Source: Prauserella_A oleivorans
GTDB taxonomy: Bacteria > Actinomycetota > Actinomycetes > Mycobacteriales > Pseudonocardiaceae
Length of the DNA stretch: 64,000 bases
Direction of reading: 5' to 3'
Assembly (NCBI RefSeq): GCF_042685745.1
Contig: NZ_JBHUNT010000001.1
Span: 5,675,915-5,739,914 of the forward strand
Part shown: piece after piece, positions 35,336 through 43,737 of the stretch
Position numbering within the stretch: position 1 is the stretch's first letter
Layout: every line of letters begins with the position of its first letter
The notes under the pieces: generated by a model
The model's database searches: none
Told to the model about the DNA's origin: nothing
Seen by the model: only the letters and a program-made list of their open reading frames with translations
Made by a program: the position numbers and the translations under genes

Positions 35336-35863
35336 GTGGAACCGGTCGAGCTCAACACGGGCGTCTACCAGCTGCGTCAGTTCCGCGCGGACGACCGCGT
35401 CGACGACCGGCCCGCCCTCGTCGAGGCCTTCGCCGACCCGCTGCACCAGCGTTTCGTTCCCGGCATCACCGTCGACACGCCCGAGGCGGCGGAGAAGTAC
35501 CTGGCCCACCGCGCGAGTGGCTGGGCGCGCGGCGAGCGATGTTCGTGGGCGGTCGCGTCGGCGGCGACCGGCGCGTTGCTGGGCGAGGTCGGGCTGAAGG
35601 CGCTGGACCTCCACGACGGGCGCGCCGAGGCGGCGGTGTGGGTGCACCCGATGGCGCGGGGGCGCGGGGTCGCCGTCACCGCGCTGAGCGCGGCGCTGCG
35701 ATTCGGCTTCGGCACGCTGGGCCTGCGCTCGGTGGACTACCTGCACGAACCGGGGAACCACCCCTCGGCGGCCGTGGCGCGGCGCTGCGGGTTCACCTAC
35801 CGCGGGGCTGATCGCAACGGAGTGGACGTCCGCTGGACCCGGAATCGCGGCAGCGCCACATGA
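35336..35863 (+). CDS. GNAT-family N-acetyltransferase
   Basis: This 175-residue acetyltransferase of the RimJ/RimL-like type has strands and helices in GNAT order and the acetyl-CoA motif VHPMARGRGVAVTALSAALRFGF, then the family's DYLHEPGNHPSAAVARRCGFTYRG. The substrate is unknown; protein N-termini, antibiotics or small amines are all possible. It starts with GTG at 35336. The stop overlaps the start of the following AMP-forming ligase (ATGA), so the two are translated together and may act in one small pathway, but no further enzyme is present. Confidence 0.88.
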   Translation: MEPVELNTGVYQLRQFRADDRVDDRPALVEAFADPLHQRFVPGITVDTPEAAEKYLAHRASGWARGERCSWAVASAATGALLGEVGLKALDLHDGRAEAAVWVHPMARGRGVAVTALSAALRFGFGTLGLRSVDYLHEPGNHPSAAVARRCGFTYRGADRNGVDVRWTRNRGSAT

Positions 35864-37305
35864 CCACCGTCGGGCCCGGGCACAGCTACTTCCTCACCCG
35901 GATGCTCGACGTGCTCCGGCACGGCGGCGACACGCCCGCGTTCGTCCGGGAGGGGCGCACCACGAGCTACGCCGAGGCGTACGAGTTGCTGCTTGGCCTG
36001 CACGGCACGCTGGCCGCTGCCGGGATCGGCGAGGGCGACGTGCTGGCCGTGCTCGGCGGCAACCGGCCCGAGACGGTCCTGGGCCAGCTCGCCGCCCAGC
36101 TCCTCGGCGCCACCGTGCTGCTCGTTCCGGCGTCGGCGAGCACACCCGACCGCAACGCCGTGCTGCGCGCCGCCGACGTCACCGCGTACGCCGTGGCCGA
36201 CGGATCGCCCGTGGACGGTCCACACCGGACTATCCGGCTGCGTCCGTCCGATGTGCACGCCGAGGTCCGGCTGCCTGCCGGCGTGCACACGCTATTCGCC
36301 TCCGGCGGCACAACGGGCGCACCGAAACTCATCAGCCACCGCGGCATCTACGATGGCATGGCGCACATCTTCCGGCCCGATCCGCAGGGTGCCCATCGGG
36401 TACTGCTCGTGGCCCCGCTGTCGCATCTCACCGGCAACTGCTCGGCACTCGGCGCGCTGCTGTGCGGGGACACCGTCGTGCTGCACGAGGGATTCGACGC
36501 GGAAGCCGTCCTGCGCTCGATCGCCGCCAACCGCATCACGCACCTGTCGCTGACGCCGCCGCGGCTGGCGCGCCTGCTCGACCACCCGGCGCTGGCCCGG
36601 ACCGACACCAGCAGCGTGCGAGCGCTGTCGCTGGGCGCCAGTCCACTGCCCGCGCGCCGGCTCGAGCAGGCCCTCGCGGTGTTCGGGCCCGTCGTCGGGC
36701 AGGGGTACGGGCTCACCGAGGCCCCGATGATCGCGAGCATCAGCGCGGCCGAGTACGAGGGGCATCCCGAGCGGCTGCACTCGGTGGGCCGGATCGTGCC
36801 CGGCATGGAGGCCCGCATCGAGAACGGCGAGGTGCTCGTGCGCGGGCTCGCGCTCATGGACGACTACCACGGTGCCGCCGAGCTCACCGACCGTGCGTTC
36901 ACCGACGGCTGGCTGCGCACCGGCGACCTCGGCCGCTTCGACGCCGACGGCTACCTGTACCTGCTCGACCGCGCCGACGACGTGATCGTCACCGGCGAGC
37001 ACGGCACCAAGGTGCACTCGACCGTCGTGGAGGACGCCCTCACCGGGCATCCGCTGGTTCGCGAGGCCGCCGTGTTCGGCGTGCCCGGCCCGGACGGCAT
37101 GCTCGTGCACGCCGTCGTGGCGGCGGACCCCGGCCTGACGGCCGGTGCCGTCCGCGACCACGTGCGCACCGTCCTGGGCGGCGAGCACTTCGTGCCCGTG
37201 CACGTCACGGTCACCGACGCGCTGCCCCTGACCCCGATCGGCAAGGTCGACAAAGCGGCACTGGCCGGGCGGCGCGGCCGGCGTGTCAGCCGACCGGCTC
37301 GATGA
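35860..37305 (+). CDS. AMP-forming acyl/aryl-CoA ligase-like enzyme
   Basis: This 481-residue adenylate-forming enzyme is slightly short for the family (often 500-550). It has the P-loop LFASGGTTGAPKLISHRG, APLSHLTGNCSALGALLCGD, GYGLTEAP, RTGDLGRFDADGYLYLLDR and the C-terminal catalytic Lys in LTPIGKVDKAAL. The His-rich pocket motif and overall form resemble fatty-acid or aryl-acid CoA ligases from secondary metabolism. It is not the siderophore EntE, which is at 28.6-30.3 kb. It is coupled to the GNAT upstream, and its last 20 bases overlap the convergent glpD end. Substrate unknown. Confidence 0.85.
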   Translation: MTTVGPGHSYFLTRMLDVLRHGGDTPAFVREGRTTSYAEAYELLLGLHGTLAAAGIGEGDVLAVLGGNRPETVLGQLAAQLLGATVLLVPASASTPDRNAVLRAADVTAYAVADGSPVDGPHRTIRLRPSDVHAEVRLPAGVHTLFASGGTTGAPKLISHRGIYDGMAHIFRPDPQGAHRVLLVAPLSHLTGNCSALGALLCGDTVVLHEGFDAEAVLRSIAANRITHLSLTPPRLARLLDHPALARTDTSSVRALSLGASPLPARRLEQALAVFGPVVGQGYGLTEAPMIASISAAEYEGHPERLHSVGRIVPGMEARIENGEVLVRGLALMDDYHGAAELTDRAFTDGWLRTGDLGRFDADGYLYLLDRADDVIVTGEHGTKVHSTVVEDALTGHPLVREAAVFGVPGPDGMLVHAVVAADPGLTAGAVRDHVRTVLGGEHFVPVHVTVTDALPLTPIGKVDKAALAGRRGRRVSRPAR

Positions 37306-38995
37306 GCTTGCCTCGTGCCTCCGGGGCAGCCGAGCGCCGCTCGTCGGCGGCCTCGTCGTTCGGCTGCTCCTGGGAGGCCCGCTCGGCCTCCACCCGCGCC
37401 CGGTAGACCTCGACCTCGCGGGCGACGGTCTCCGGCGACCAGCCCAGCACCTCGCCCACGAGCTCGGCGACCTGCTGGGCACAGTCCACTCCGCGGTGCG
37501 GGTACTCGATCGAGATCCGCGTCCGCCGCGCCAGCACGTCCTCGAGGTGCAGCGCGCCCTCGTGGCTGGCCGCGTACATCGCCTCCACGCGCAGGTAGTC
37601 GGGGGCGTGCTCGATGGGTTTCAGCAGCTCGGGCCTGCCCTCGGCCAGGCCGAGCACCTCGCCGACGAGCGAGCCGTACCGGTCGAGCAGGTGCCGCACC
37701 CGGTACGGATGCAGCCCGTGCGCCGTGGCCAGCTGGTCGGCCTGGTTCACCAGCGCGTGGTAGCCATCCGCGCCGACGAGCGGCACCTTGTCGGTGATCG
37801 ACGACTGCACGCGCGTGGGCAGGTCGACGGCCGCGGCGTCCACGGCGTCGGCGGCCATCACCCGGTAAGTCGTGTACTTGCCGCCCGCGATGGCCACCAG
37901 TCCGGGCGCCACCCGCGCCACGGCGTGCTCGCGGGACAGCTTCGAGGTCTCCTCGCTCTCCCCCGCCAGCAGCGGGCGCAGGCCCGCGTAGACGCCCTCG
38001 ATGTCGTCGTGGGTCAGCGGCGTGGCCAGCACCGCGTTGACGTGCTCGAGGATGTAGTCGATGTCGTGCTTGGTGGCGGCGGGGTGCGCGAGGTCGAGGT
38101 GCCAGTCGGTGTCGGTGGTGCCGACGATCCAGTGGTTTCGCCACGGAATGACGAACAACACCGATTTCTCGGTACGAAGGATCAGACCGGTCTCCGACAC
38201 GATCCGGTCCCGCGGGACGACGATGTGCACACCCTTGCTCGAGCGCACGCGGAACCGGCCGCGGCTGCCGGACAGCCGTTGCAGCTCGTCGGTCCACACA
38301 CCGGTGGCATTGACGACGGCGTCCGCCCTGACCTCGGTCTCCCGCCCGTCCTCGACGTCTCGCACCCGGACCCCGGACACGCGGTCGGCCTCGCGCAGGA
38401 ACTCCACCACCTGCGTGGAGGTGCGCACGACAGCGCCGTAGTGCGCGGCCGTCCTGGCGACGGTCATGGTGTGCCGGGCATCGTCGGCCTGCGCGTCGAA
38501 GTAGCGGATGCCGCCGATGAGTGCGTCCCGTTTCAACGCGGGCACCATGCGCAACGCCCCCGCCTTGGTGAGGTGCTTCTGTCCGGGCACCGACCGGGCG
38601 CCGCCCATCGTGTCGTACAGCAGCAGACCCGCCGCGGTGTACGGCCGTTCCCAGACCCGGTGGGTCAGCGGATACAGGAAGCTCACGGGCTTGACCAGGT
38701 GCGGCGCGATCCGGGTCAGCATCAGCTCCCGTTCCCGCAAGGCCTCCCGCACCAGGCCGAACTCGAGCTGTTCCAGATACCGCAGCCCGCCGTGAAAAAG
38801 CTTGCTCGACCTGCTGGACGTTCCCGAAGCGAGATCACGCGCCTCGACGAGCGCCACCCGCAGGCCCCGCGTGGCCGCGTCGAGCGCCGTTCCCGTGCCC
38901 ACCACGCCCCCGCCGATGACGACGAGGTCGAAGCTCTCGCTGCTCAGCCGCTGCCACGATTCCTCGCGGTTCGCCGGTCCCAACGACACAGTCAC
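37286..38995 (-). CDS. glpD: Glycerol-3-phosphate dehydrogenase
   Basis: This 569-residue FAD enzyme oxidises sn-glycerol-3-phosphate to dihydroxyacetone phosphate, feeding electrons to the quinone pool at the membrane. The FAD-binding GGGVVGTGTALDAATRG is near residue 25. The GlpD signatures GTSSRSSKLFHGGLRYLEQ and IPWRNHWIVGTTDTD are present, with the C-terminal domain after GGKYTTYRVMA. The start at GTG 38995 (VTVSLGPANREES) follows GAGGAGG. It is divergent from glpF-glpK, so the 199-bp region between them probably carries coordinated glycerol control. In mycobacteria glpD2 adjoins lpdA, as nearly here. Confidence 0.95.
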   Translation of the reverse strand: MTVSLGPANREESWQRLSSESFDLVVIGGGVVGTGTALDAATRGLRVALVEARDLASGTSSRSSKLFHGGLRYLEQLEFGLVREALRERELMLTRIAPHLVKPVSFLYPLTHRVWERPYTAAGLLLYDTMGGARSVPGQKHLTKAGALRMVPALKRDALIGGIRYFDAQADDARHTMTVARTAAHYGAVVRTSTQVVEFLREADRVSGVRVRDVEDGRETEVRADAVVNATGVWTDELQRLSGSRGRFRVRSSKGVHIVVPRDRIVSETGLILRTEKSVLFVIPWRNHWIVGTTDTDWHLDLAHPAATKHDIDYILEHVNAVLATPLTHDDIEGVYAGLRPLLAGESEETSKLSREHAVARVAPGLVAIAGGKYTTYRVMAADAVDAAAVDLPTRVQSSITDKVPLVGADGYHALVNQADQLATAHGLHPYRVRHLLDRYGSLVGEVLGLAEGRPELLKPIEHAPDYLRVEAMYAASHEGALHLEDVLARRTRISIEYPHRGVDCAQQVAELVGEVLGWSPETVAREVEVYRARVEAERASQEQPNDEAADERRSAAPEARGKLIEPVG

Positions 38996-39194
38996 TGTTC
39001 GCCTCCTCGCCACGGCAGATGCCCGTCGTGAAACCGCGACGGCCTCCTGAAAGGAGCTTCCCACGCCGGGCGGTATGCAATCACCCCGGTGTTGCCGCCC
39101 TGAACGAGGAGCTCGGTTCAGATCTTGTCCCAATTCGAGGCGCGGAGCACGATGAACTCCAGGGACAGCGAAGTCCTGAAACCGGAGGTGCGGC

Positions 39195-40202
39195 ATGAGT
39201 GCGACAGACACCCGAACCCGGACGAACGGCTTGGCCAGGCTACGTCAAACCACCGGCGGCGAGTTGATGGCCGAGTTCCTGGGGACGGCGATACTTATTC
39301 TCCTCGGCTGCGGCTCCGTTGCCGTGGCACTGGCAGGCCTGCCGGGATCCGGCAGGCAAACCGCGGACTTCGGTCCCGCCAACTGGCTCATCATCGCCTT
39401 CGGCTGGGGTCTGGCCGTGGTCTTCGCCGTGTACGCCGCGGGCGGCGTCAGCGGCGCGCACATCAACCCGGCGGTCACCCTGGCCATGGCGGTACGCCGA
39501 GGATTCCCTTGGGTAAAGGTGGTGCCCTACTGGATCGCGCAGGTGGTCGGCGCGTTCGCCGGCGCCGCGGTGGTCTACGCCGTGTACTACGACGCCATCA
39601 ACGCGTTTCTCACCGAGGCGGGGACACCGAAGTCCGGCGACGTACCCACGTTCTCCATCTTCGCGACATTCCCGGCGGAATACTTCGGTAGCGGAATATG
39701 GGGCCCGCTGGTCGACCAGATCGTCGGCACCGCGATTCTCGTCATGCTGGTGGCGGCGCTGATCGACAGCCGGAACCAGGCGCCGCAAAGCAACTTCGGG
39801 CCGTGGGCGGTCGGTTTCGTCGTCGTGGCGATCGGACTGAGCTTCGGCACCAACGCCGGGTATGCGATCAACCCCGCTCGCGACTTCGGCCCCCGCATGC
39901 TCGCCTACATCGCCGGATGGGGTGAGGCCGCATTGCCCGGCAACGGCGAATGGTTCAGCAACTACTGGTGGATCCCCATCGCGGGTCCCCTGGTCGGTGG
40001 TGTCGTCGGCATCCTGATCTACGACTTCTTCATCGGGCAGGTCCTCACGGCCCGCGAGACACTGACCGGTGTGACGCCGCCACCTCCGGGACGCGTCCCC
40101 GAGGACACCGACGAGGCGATGACCCGGACCTCGTCCGAGGGCCGGCCGACGGAGGGCACGACGTCGGAGACAATGCCGCCGCGGACAGGCGCGTCGGAGT
40201 AG
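39195..40202 (+). CDS. glpF: Glycerol uptake facilitator (aquaglyceroporin)
   Basis: This 335-residue MIP-family channel has six helices and both half-helix motifs, SGAHINPAVTLA and GYAINPARDFGPR. The Asp after the second NPA (NPARD) is the GlpF-type marker for glycerol rather than water. It has a long hydrophilic C-terminal tail of about 50 residues (PPPGRVPEDTDEAMTRTSSEG). It starts with ATG at 39195 after CCGGAGG. It is followed by glpK after 22 bases; the pair takes up glycerol and traps it as glycerol-3-phosphate for glpD. Confidence 0.95.
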   Translation: MSATDTRTRTNGLARLRQTTGGELMAEFLGTAILILLGCGSVAVALAGLPGSGRQTADFGPANWLIIAFGWGLAVVFAVYAAGGVSGAHINPAVTLAMAVRRGFPWVKVVPYWIAQVVGAFAGAAVVYAVYYDAINAFLTEAGTPKSGDVPTFSIFATFPAEYFGSGIWGPLVDQIVGTAILVMLVAALIDSRNQAPQSNFGPWAVGFVVVAIGLSFGTNAGYAINPARDFGPRMLAYIAGWGEAALPGNGEWFSNYWWIPIAGPLVGGVVGILIYDFFIGQVLTARETLTGVTPPPPGRVPEDTDEAMTRTSSEGRPTEGTTSETMPPRTGASE

Positions 40203-40224
40203 AGAGCCGGAGAAGGGAAGCAGC

Positions 40225-41736
40225 ATGGCTTCATATGTGGCCGCGGTCGACCAGGGCACCACCTCGACCAGGACGATGATTTTCGACCACTCCGGCAACG
40301 TCGTCTCCGTCGACCAGCGCGAGCACGAGCAGATCTTCCCGAAGGCGGGCTGGGTCGAGCACAACGCCGAGGAGATCTGGGCCAACACCAGGGCGACGGC
40401 GGCAGGCGCCCTCGCCAACGCCGACCTCACGGCTGCCGAGATCGCCGCGGTCGGCATCACCAACCAGCGCGAGACCACGCTGGTGTGGGACCGCAAGACC
40501 GGCAAACCGGTGTACAACGCCATCGTCTGGCAGGACACGCGGACCGACCGCATCGTCAACGAGCTGGGCGCTCTCGGCGGTGGGCAGGAGCGGTACCGGG
40601 AGAAGACGGGCCTGCCCCTGGCTACCTACTTCTCCGGCCCCAAGATCAAGTGGATCCTGGACAATGTGGACGGTGCACGGCAACGTGCGGAAGCCGGTGA
40701 CCTGTTGTTCGGCAACATGGACACCTGGGTGCTGTGGAACATGACCGGCGGGCCCGACGGCGGTATCCACGTCACCGATCCGACCAACGCCTCCCGCACC
40801 ATGCTCATGGACCTCGACACGCTGTCGTGGGACGAGAGCATCGCCGCCGACATGGGCATTCCGCTGTCGATGCTGCCGGAGATCCGGTCGTCGTCGGAGG
40901 AGTACGGCAAGGTGCGCGAGCGTGGTGCGCTCGCCGGCGTGCCCATCGCGGGCATCCTCGGTGACCAGCAGGCGGCGACGTTCGGGCAGGCCTGCCTCTC
41001 CCCCGGCGAGGCGAAGAACACCTACGGTACCGGCAACTTCGTGCTGCTCAACACGGGCACGGAGAAGGTCCTGTCGCAGAACGGCCTGCTCACCACGGTG
41101 TGTTACAAGATCGGCGACAAGGACACGGTGTACGCGCTCGAGGGCGCCATCGCGGTCACCGGTTCGCTGGTGCAGTGGCTGCGGGACAACTTGCAGATGA
41201 TCACCTCGGCCGCCGAGATCGAGGAACACGCCCGCACCGTCGAGGACAACGGCGGCGCGTACTTCGTCCCGGCGTTCTCGGGCCTCTTCGCGCCGTACTG
41301 GCGCTCCGACGCGCGCGGCGCGATCGTCGGCCTCACCCGGTACGTCAACAAGGGACACCTGGCCCGCGCGGTGCTGGAAGCCACGGCCTTCCAGACCCGT
41401 GAGGTGATCGACGCCATGAACGCCGACTCCGGGGTGCCGCTCAAGACGCTCAAGGTGGACGGCGGCATGGTCGTCAACGACCTGCTGATGCAGTTCCAGG
41501 CCGACATCCTCGGCGTGTCCGTGATCCGGCCGAAGGTCGCCGAGACGACCGCGCTGGGTGCCGCGTACGCCGCGGGCCTCGCCGTCAAGTATTGGGAGAG
41601 CGAGGAGGACATCCGCAGCAACTGGGCCAAGGACAAGCAGTGGGAACCGTCGATGGACGAGAGCCGACGGGAGCACGAGTACCACAACTGGAAGAAGGCC
41701 GTCACGAAGACCTTCGGCTGGGTGGAGACCGACTGA
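40225..41736 (+). CDS. glpK: Glycerol kinase
   Basis: This 503-residue FGGY-family kinase phosphorylates glycerol with ATP. It has the opening YVAAVDQGTTSTRTMIFD, the FGGY signature 1 region YFSGPKIKWILDNV, GDQQAATFGQACLSPGEAKNTYGTG (quoted for recognition in part) and signature 2 GGMVVNDLLMQFQADILG. Length is standard. It starts with ATG at 40225 behind GAAGGGAAG. It is operonic with glpF and is followed by a strong bidirectional hairpin. Confidence 0.96.
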   Translation: MASYVAAVDQGTTSTRTMIFDHSGNVVSVDQREHEQIFPKAGWVEHNAEEIWANTRATAAGALANADLTAAEIAAVGITNQRETTLVWDRKTGKPVYNAIVWQDTRTDRIVNELGALGGGQERYREKTGLPLATYFSGPKIKWILDNVDGARQRAEAGDLLFGNMDTWVLWNMTGGPDGGIHVTDPTNASRTMLMDLDTLSWDESIAADMGIPLSMLPEIRSSSEEYGKVRERGALAGVPIAGILGDQQAATFGQACLSPGEAKNTYGTGNFVLLNTGTEKVLSQNGLLTTVCYKIGDKDTVYALEGAIAVTGSLVQWLRDNLQMITSAAEIEEHARTVEDNGGAYFVPAFSGLFAPYWRSDARGAIVGLTRYVNKGHLARAVLEATAFQTREVIDAMNADSGVPLKTLKVDGGMVVNDLLMQFQADILGVSVIRPKVAETTALGAAYAAGLAVKYWESEEDIRSNWAKDKQWEPSMDESRREHEYHNWKKAVTKTFGWVETD

Positions 41737-41743
41737 CCTGCCC

Positions 41744-41784
41744 GGAGCGGAAGCACGGGGAGCTCGGCGCCGTGCTCCCGCTCC
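41744..41784. terminator. Bidirectional terminator between glpK and VOC gene
   Basis: GGAGCGG-A-AGCACGG (41744-41758) pairs with CCGTGCT-C-CCGCTCC (41770-41784), 14 pairs and one mismatch around an 11-nt loop. It lies between two convergent genes. Confidence 0.8.
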
Positions 41785-41785
41785 G

Positions 41786-42553
41786 TCAGGACGTCTCCGG
41801 TGCCGTGATGAGGTGGAAGCCGGCGCCCTGGTTGTCGCCGACCAGGGCGATCCGGCCGAACGGCGAGTCGCGCGGCTCCCGCACGAGCCGGCCGCCGACC
41901 TCGGTGACCCGGGCGACGGTCTCGTCGGTGTCGGCCGCGGCGAAGTAGACCGACCAGTGCGGGTCCTCGGCGGGCGCGTGGACGATCCCGCCGACGACGT
42001 TCTCGCCCAGCTTCAGCACGGCACCCCTTATGCCACCCGCGGATACGTCGTCGAAGGCGTAACCGAACGTGCCCGCGTAGAACTGCTGCGCGCGTTCGAA
42101 GTCGCGTACGCGGCACTCGTTCCAGCAGACGGTGCCTGCCACGTTCGCCACCCCGACGCCCCGGTGCTCGCCCGCCTGCCAGAGCCCGAATGGGGCGCCG
42201 TCCGGGTCGGTCGCCATCGCGAGCCTGCCCGCCGACCACACGTCCATCGGCGCCACCGTCACTCGTCCACCGTTCTCACTGATCCGGGAGACGGCCCGGT
42301 CGACGTCGGACGTGGCGAGATACGTGGTCCACGCGGCGGGCGCGTCCTCCTGTCCCGCCGGCATGCTGCCGACTCCGGCGACCGACCGTCCGCCGAGCGA
42401 GGCCAGGAGGTAGTTGCCGGTCTCGTCGCCCTGGTCGGCGAAGTCCCAGGCGAACAGCGCGCCGTAGAAGTCGATGGCCATCCGTGGGTCGGGCGCCGCC
42501 AGCTCGACCCAGCACGGTGTCCCATCGGGCCACGGGGTGTCGCGAGTCACCAT
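41786..42553 (-). CDS. Two-domain VOC (glyoxalase-like) protein
   Basis: This 255-residue protein is made of two tandem vicinal-oxygen-chelate domains, residues about 8-125 (PCWVELAAPDPRMAIDFYGALFAWDF) and 130-253 (VCWNECRVRDFERAQQFYAGTFGYAF). Such proteins are common in actinomycetes and annotated as glyoxalase/bleomycin-resistance or hydroxylase-like, but their reaction is mostly unknown. Metal-ligand positions look partly conserved (PHWSVYFAAAD). It starts with ATG at 42553. It is convergent with glpK and divergent from the kinase-like gene. Confidence 0.87.
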   Translation of the reverse strand: MVTRDTPWPDGTPCWVELAAPDPRMAIDFYGALFAWDFADQGDETGNYLLASLGGRSVAGVGSMPAGQEDAPAAWTTYLATSDVDRAVSRISENGGRVTVAPMDVWSAGRLAMATDPDGAPFGLWQAGEHRGVGVANVAGTVCWNECRVRDFERAQQFYAGTFGYAFDDVSAGGIRGAVLKLGENVVGGIVHAPAEDPHWSVYFAAADTDETVARVTEVGGRLVREPRDSPFGRIALVGDNQGAGFHLITAPETS

Positions 42554-42643
42554 GGCCGTACTCCCCTCGCCGGCGGTCTCCTGTCCAGTGTCGCCCGGAC
42601 AGCAGTGGCACGCGCGGCTCGCGCTGCCGCGCGCGGGTGACCC

Positions 42644-42649
42644 TACGAT
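42644..42649 (+). promoter_or_regulatory. -10 box of the phosphotransferase gene
   Basis: TACGAT ends six bases before the GTG at 42656. Confidence 0.5.
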
Positions 42650-42655
42650 CACCGC

Positions 42656-43510
42656 GTGCCCGACGCCTTTCAGCGCCTGTCGCACCGGCAACGCTCGCTG
42701 GTCGCCGAGTGGCTGCCGGGCGCCGTCGTGGAGGCGGACCTCGGCTGGGGCCTGGTGGAGACCACCGTGCTCGCCGTCTCGGCACGCGGTGAGCGGTTCG
42801 TCGTCAAGGCCGGCGGCCCCTCGGACCGGTCTGTCGCGCGGGAGATCGACGCCCACCGGAACTGGCTCGGGCCGTGGACCGCGATCGGCCGGGCTCCGGC
42901 GCTGGTCCACCACGACGCCGGCGCCAAGCTGCTCGTCACCGAGTACCTCCCCGGCACGTTGGTCCTCGATACCCCGCACGCCGCACAGCCCGGCATCTAC
43001 CGGCAGGCGGGCGAGCTGCTGGCCGCCTTCCACGCACAGACCGCCGTCGTGGACGACCGGCACGAGCAGCAGGAGAACGAGCGGGTCCTGGCGTGGCTGG
43101 ACCGTCCGCACCGGATCTCCCCGACGACCGCCCACCGGATCCGGGCGATGATCGAGCGGTGGCCGACCCCGCCCGCCGTGCTGGTGCCTACGCACGGCGA
43201 CTGGCACACGCGCAACTGGCTGGTGGACGGCGGCACGCTCAGCATCATCGACTTCGACCGGGTCGCCCTGCGCCCGGCCGCCACCGACGTCGCGCGCCTG
43301 GCGGGCAACGAGTTCCGGCGGTATCCCGGTACGGAGGGGGCATTCCTCGCGGGGTACGGCCGCGACCCCCGGGAACCCGAGGCGTGGTTCCGGCTGCGGG
43401 TGCGCGAGGCGGTGAGTACCGCCGCGTGGGCGTACCGGGTCGGCGACGAGGCCTACGAGGCACACGGCCACCGGATGATCGCCGAGCTGCTGGCCGAGCA
43501 CCCGGCCTGA
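42656..43510 (+). CDS. Aminoglycoside phosphotransferase-like (APH/choline kinase) protein
   Basis: This 284-residue small-molecule kinase has the eukaryotic-like kinase fold. The catalytic loop HGDWHTRNWLVD (Asp and Asn present) and the metal-binding motif IDFDR are clear. A nucleotide-binding Lys is in RFVVKAGGPSDRS, and VTEYLPGTLVL marks the hinge. Members phosphorylate aminoglycosides, macrolides, homoserine or other hydroxyl/amino compounds; no specific substrate can be inferred. It starts with GTG at 42656 with a leaderless-type -10. It is followed 19 bases after its stop by a six-unit array of the 21-bp repeat. Confidence 0.86.
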   Translation: MPDAFQRLSHRQRSLVAEWLPGAVVEADLGWGLVETTVLAVSARGERFVVKAGGPSDRSVAREIDAHRNWLGPWTAIGRAPALVHHDAGAKLLVTEYLPGTLVLDTPHAAQPGIYRQAGELLAAFHAQTAVVDDRHEQQENERVLAWLDRPHRISPTTAHRIRAMIERWPTPPAVLVPTHGDWHTRNWLVDGGTLSIIDFDRVALRPAATDVARLAGNEFRRYPGTEGAFLAGYGRDPREPEAWFRLRVREAVSTAAWAYRVGDEAYEAHGHRMIAELLAEHPA

Positions 43511-43529
43511 CCAGCCGCGGGGCCGTCAG

Positions 43530-43655
43530 GTAGCCGTGTCCGCCGCCCACGTAGCCGTGTCCGCCGCTCGCGTCACCGTGTCGGCCGTTCCCGTAGCCGT
43601 GTCGGCCGTTCCCGTAGCCGTGTCCGCCGCCCACGTCACCGTGTCGGCCGCTGGC
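43530..43655 (+). repeat. 21-bp tandem repeat array 1 (six units)
   Basis: Six units of exactly 21 bp (43530, 43551, 43572, 43593, 43614, 43635) begin GTAGCCGTGTC or GTCACCGTGTC and end CCGCCCAC, CCGTTCCC or similar. The array starts 19 nt after the stop of the phosphotransferase gene, on the same strand, and opposite the end of lpdA. Related arrays occur at 45700 and 46801. Confidence 0.92.
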
Positions 43656-43737
43656 GCTCCGAAACGACGTCGGGCCTAGGGGCGTACCGTCCACGTCCGA
43701 GCCACGGGAGCGGCCGGGATGCCGGCCGGTGCCCGGG

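Noticed and set aside
35860..37305. Second copy of the siderophore EntE
   Set aside because: Lacks the HNYP(L/M)SSPG aryl-acid motif of EntE and sits in an unrelated gene pair; EntE at 28.6-30.3 kb is complete.
43530..43655. Tandem repeats as a CRISPR array or coding repeat protein
   Set aside because: Units are contiguous with no spacers and there are no cas genes. The 7-residue periodic frame has no start signal and its phase relative to the upstream gene differs between arrays.
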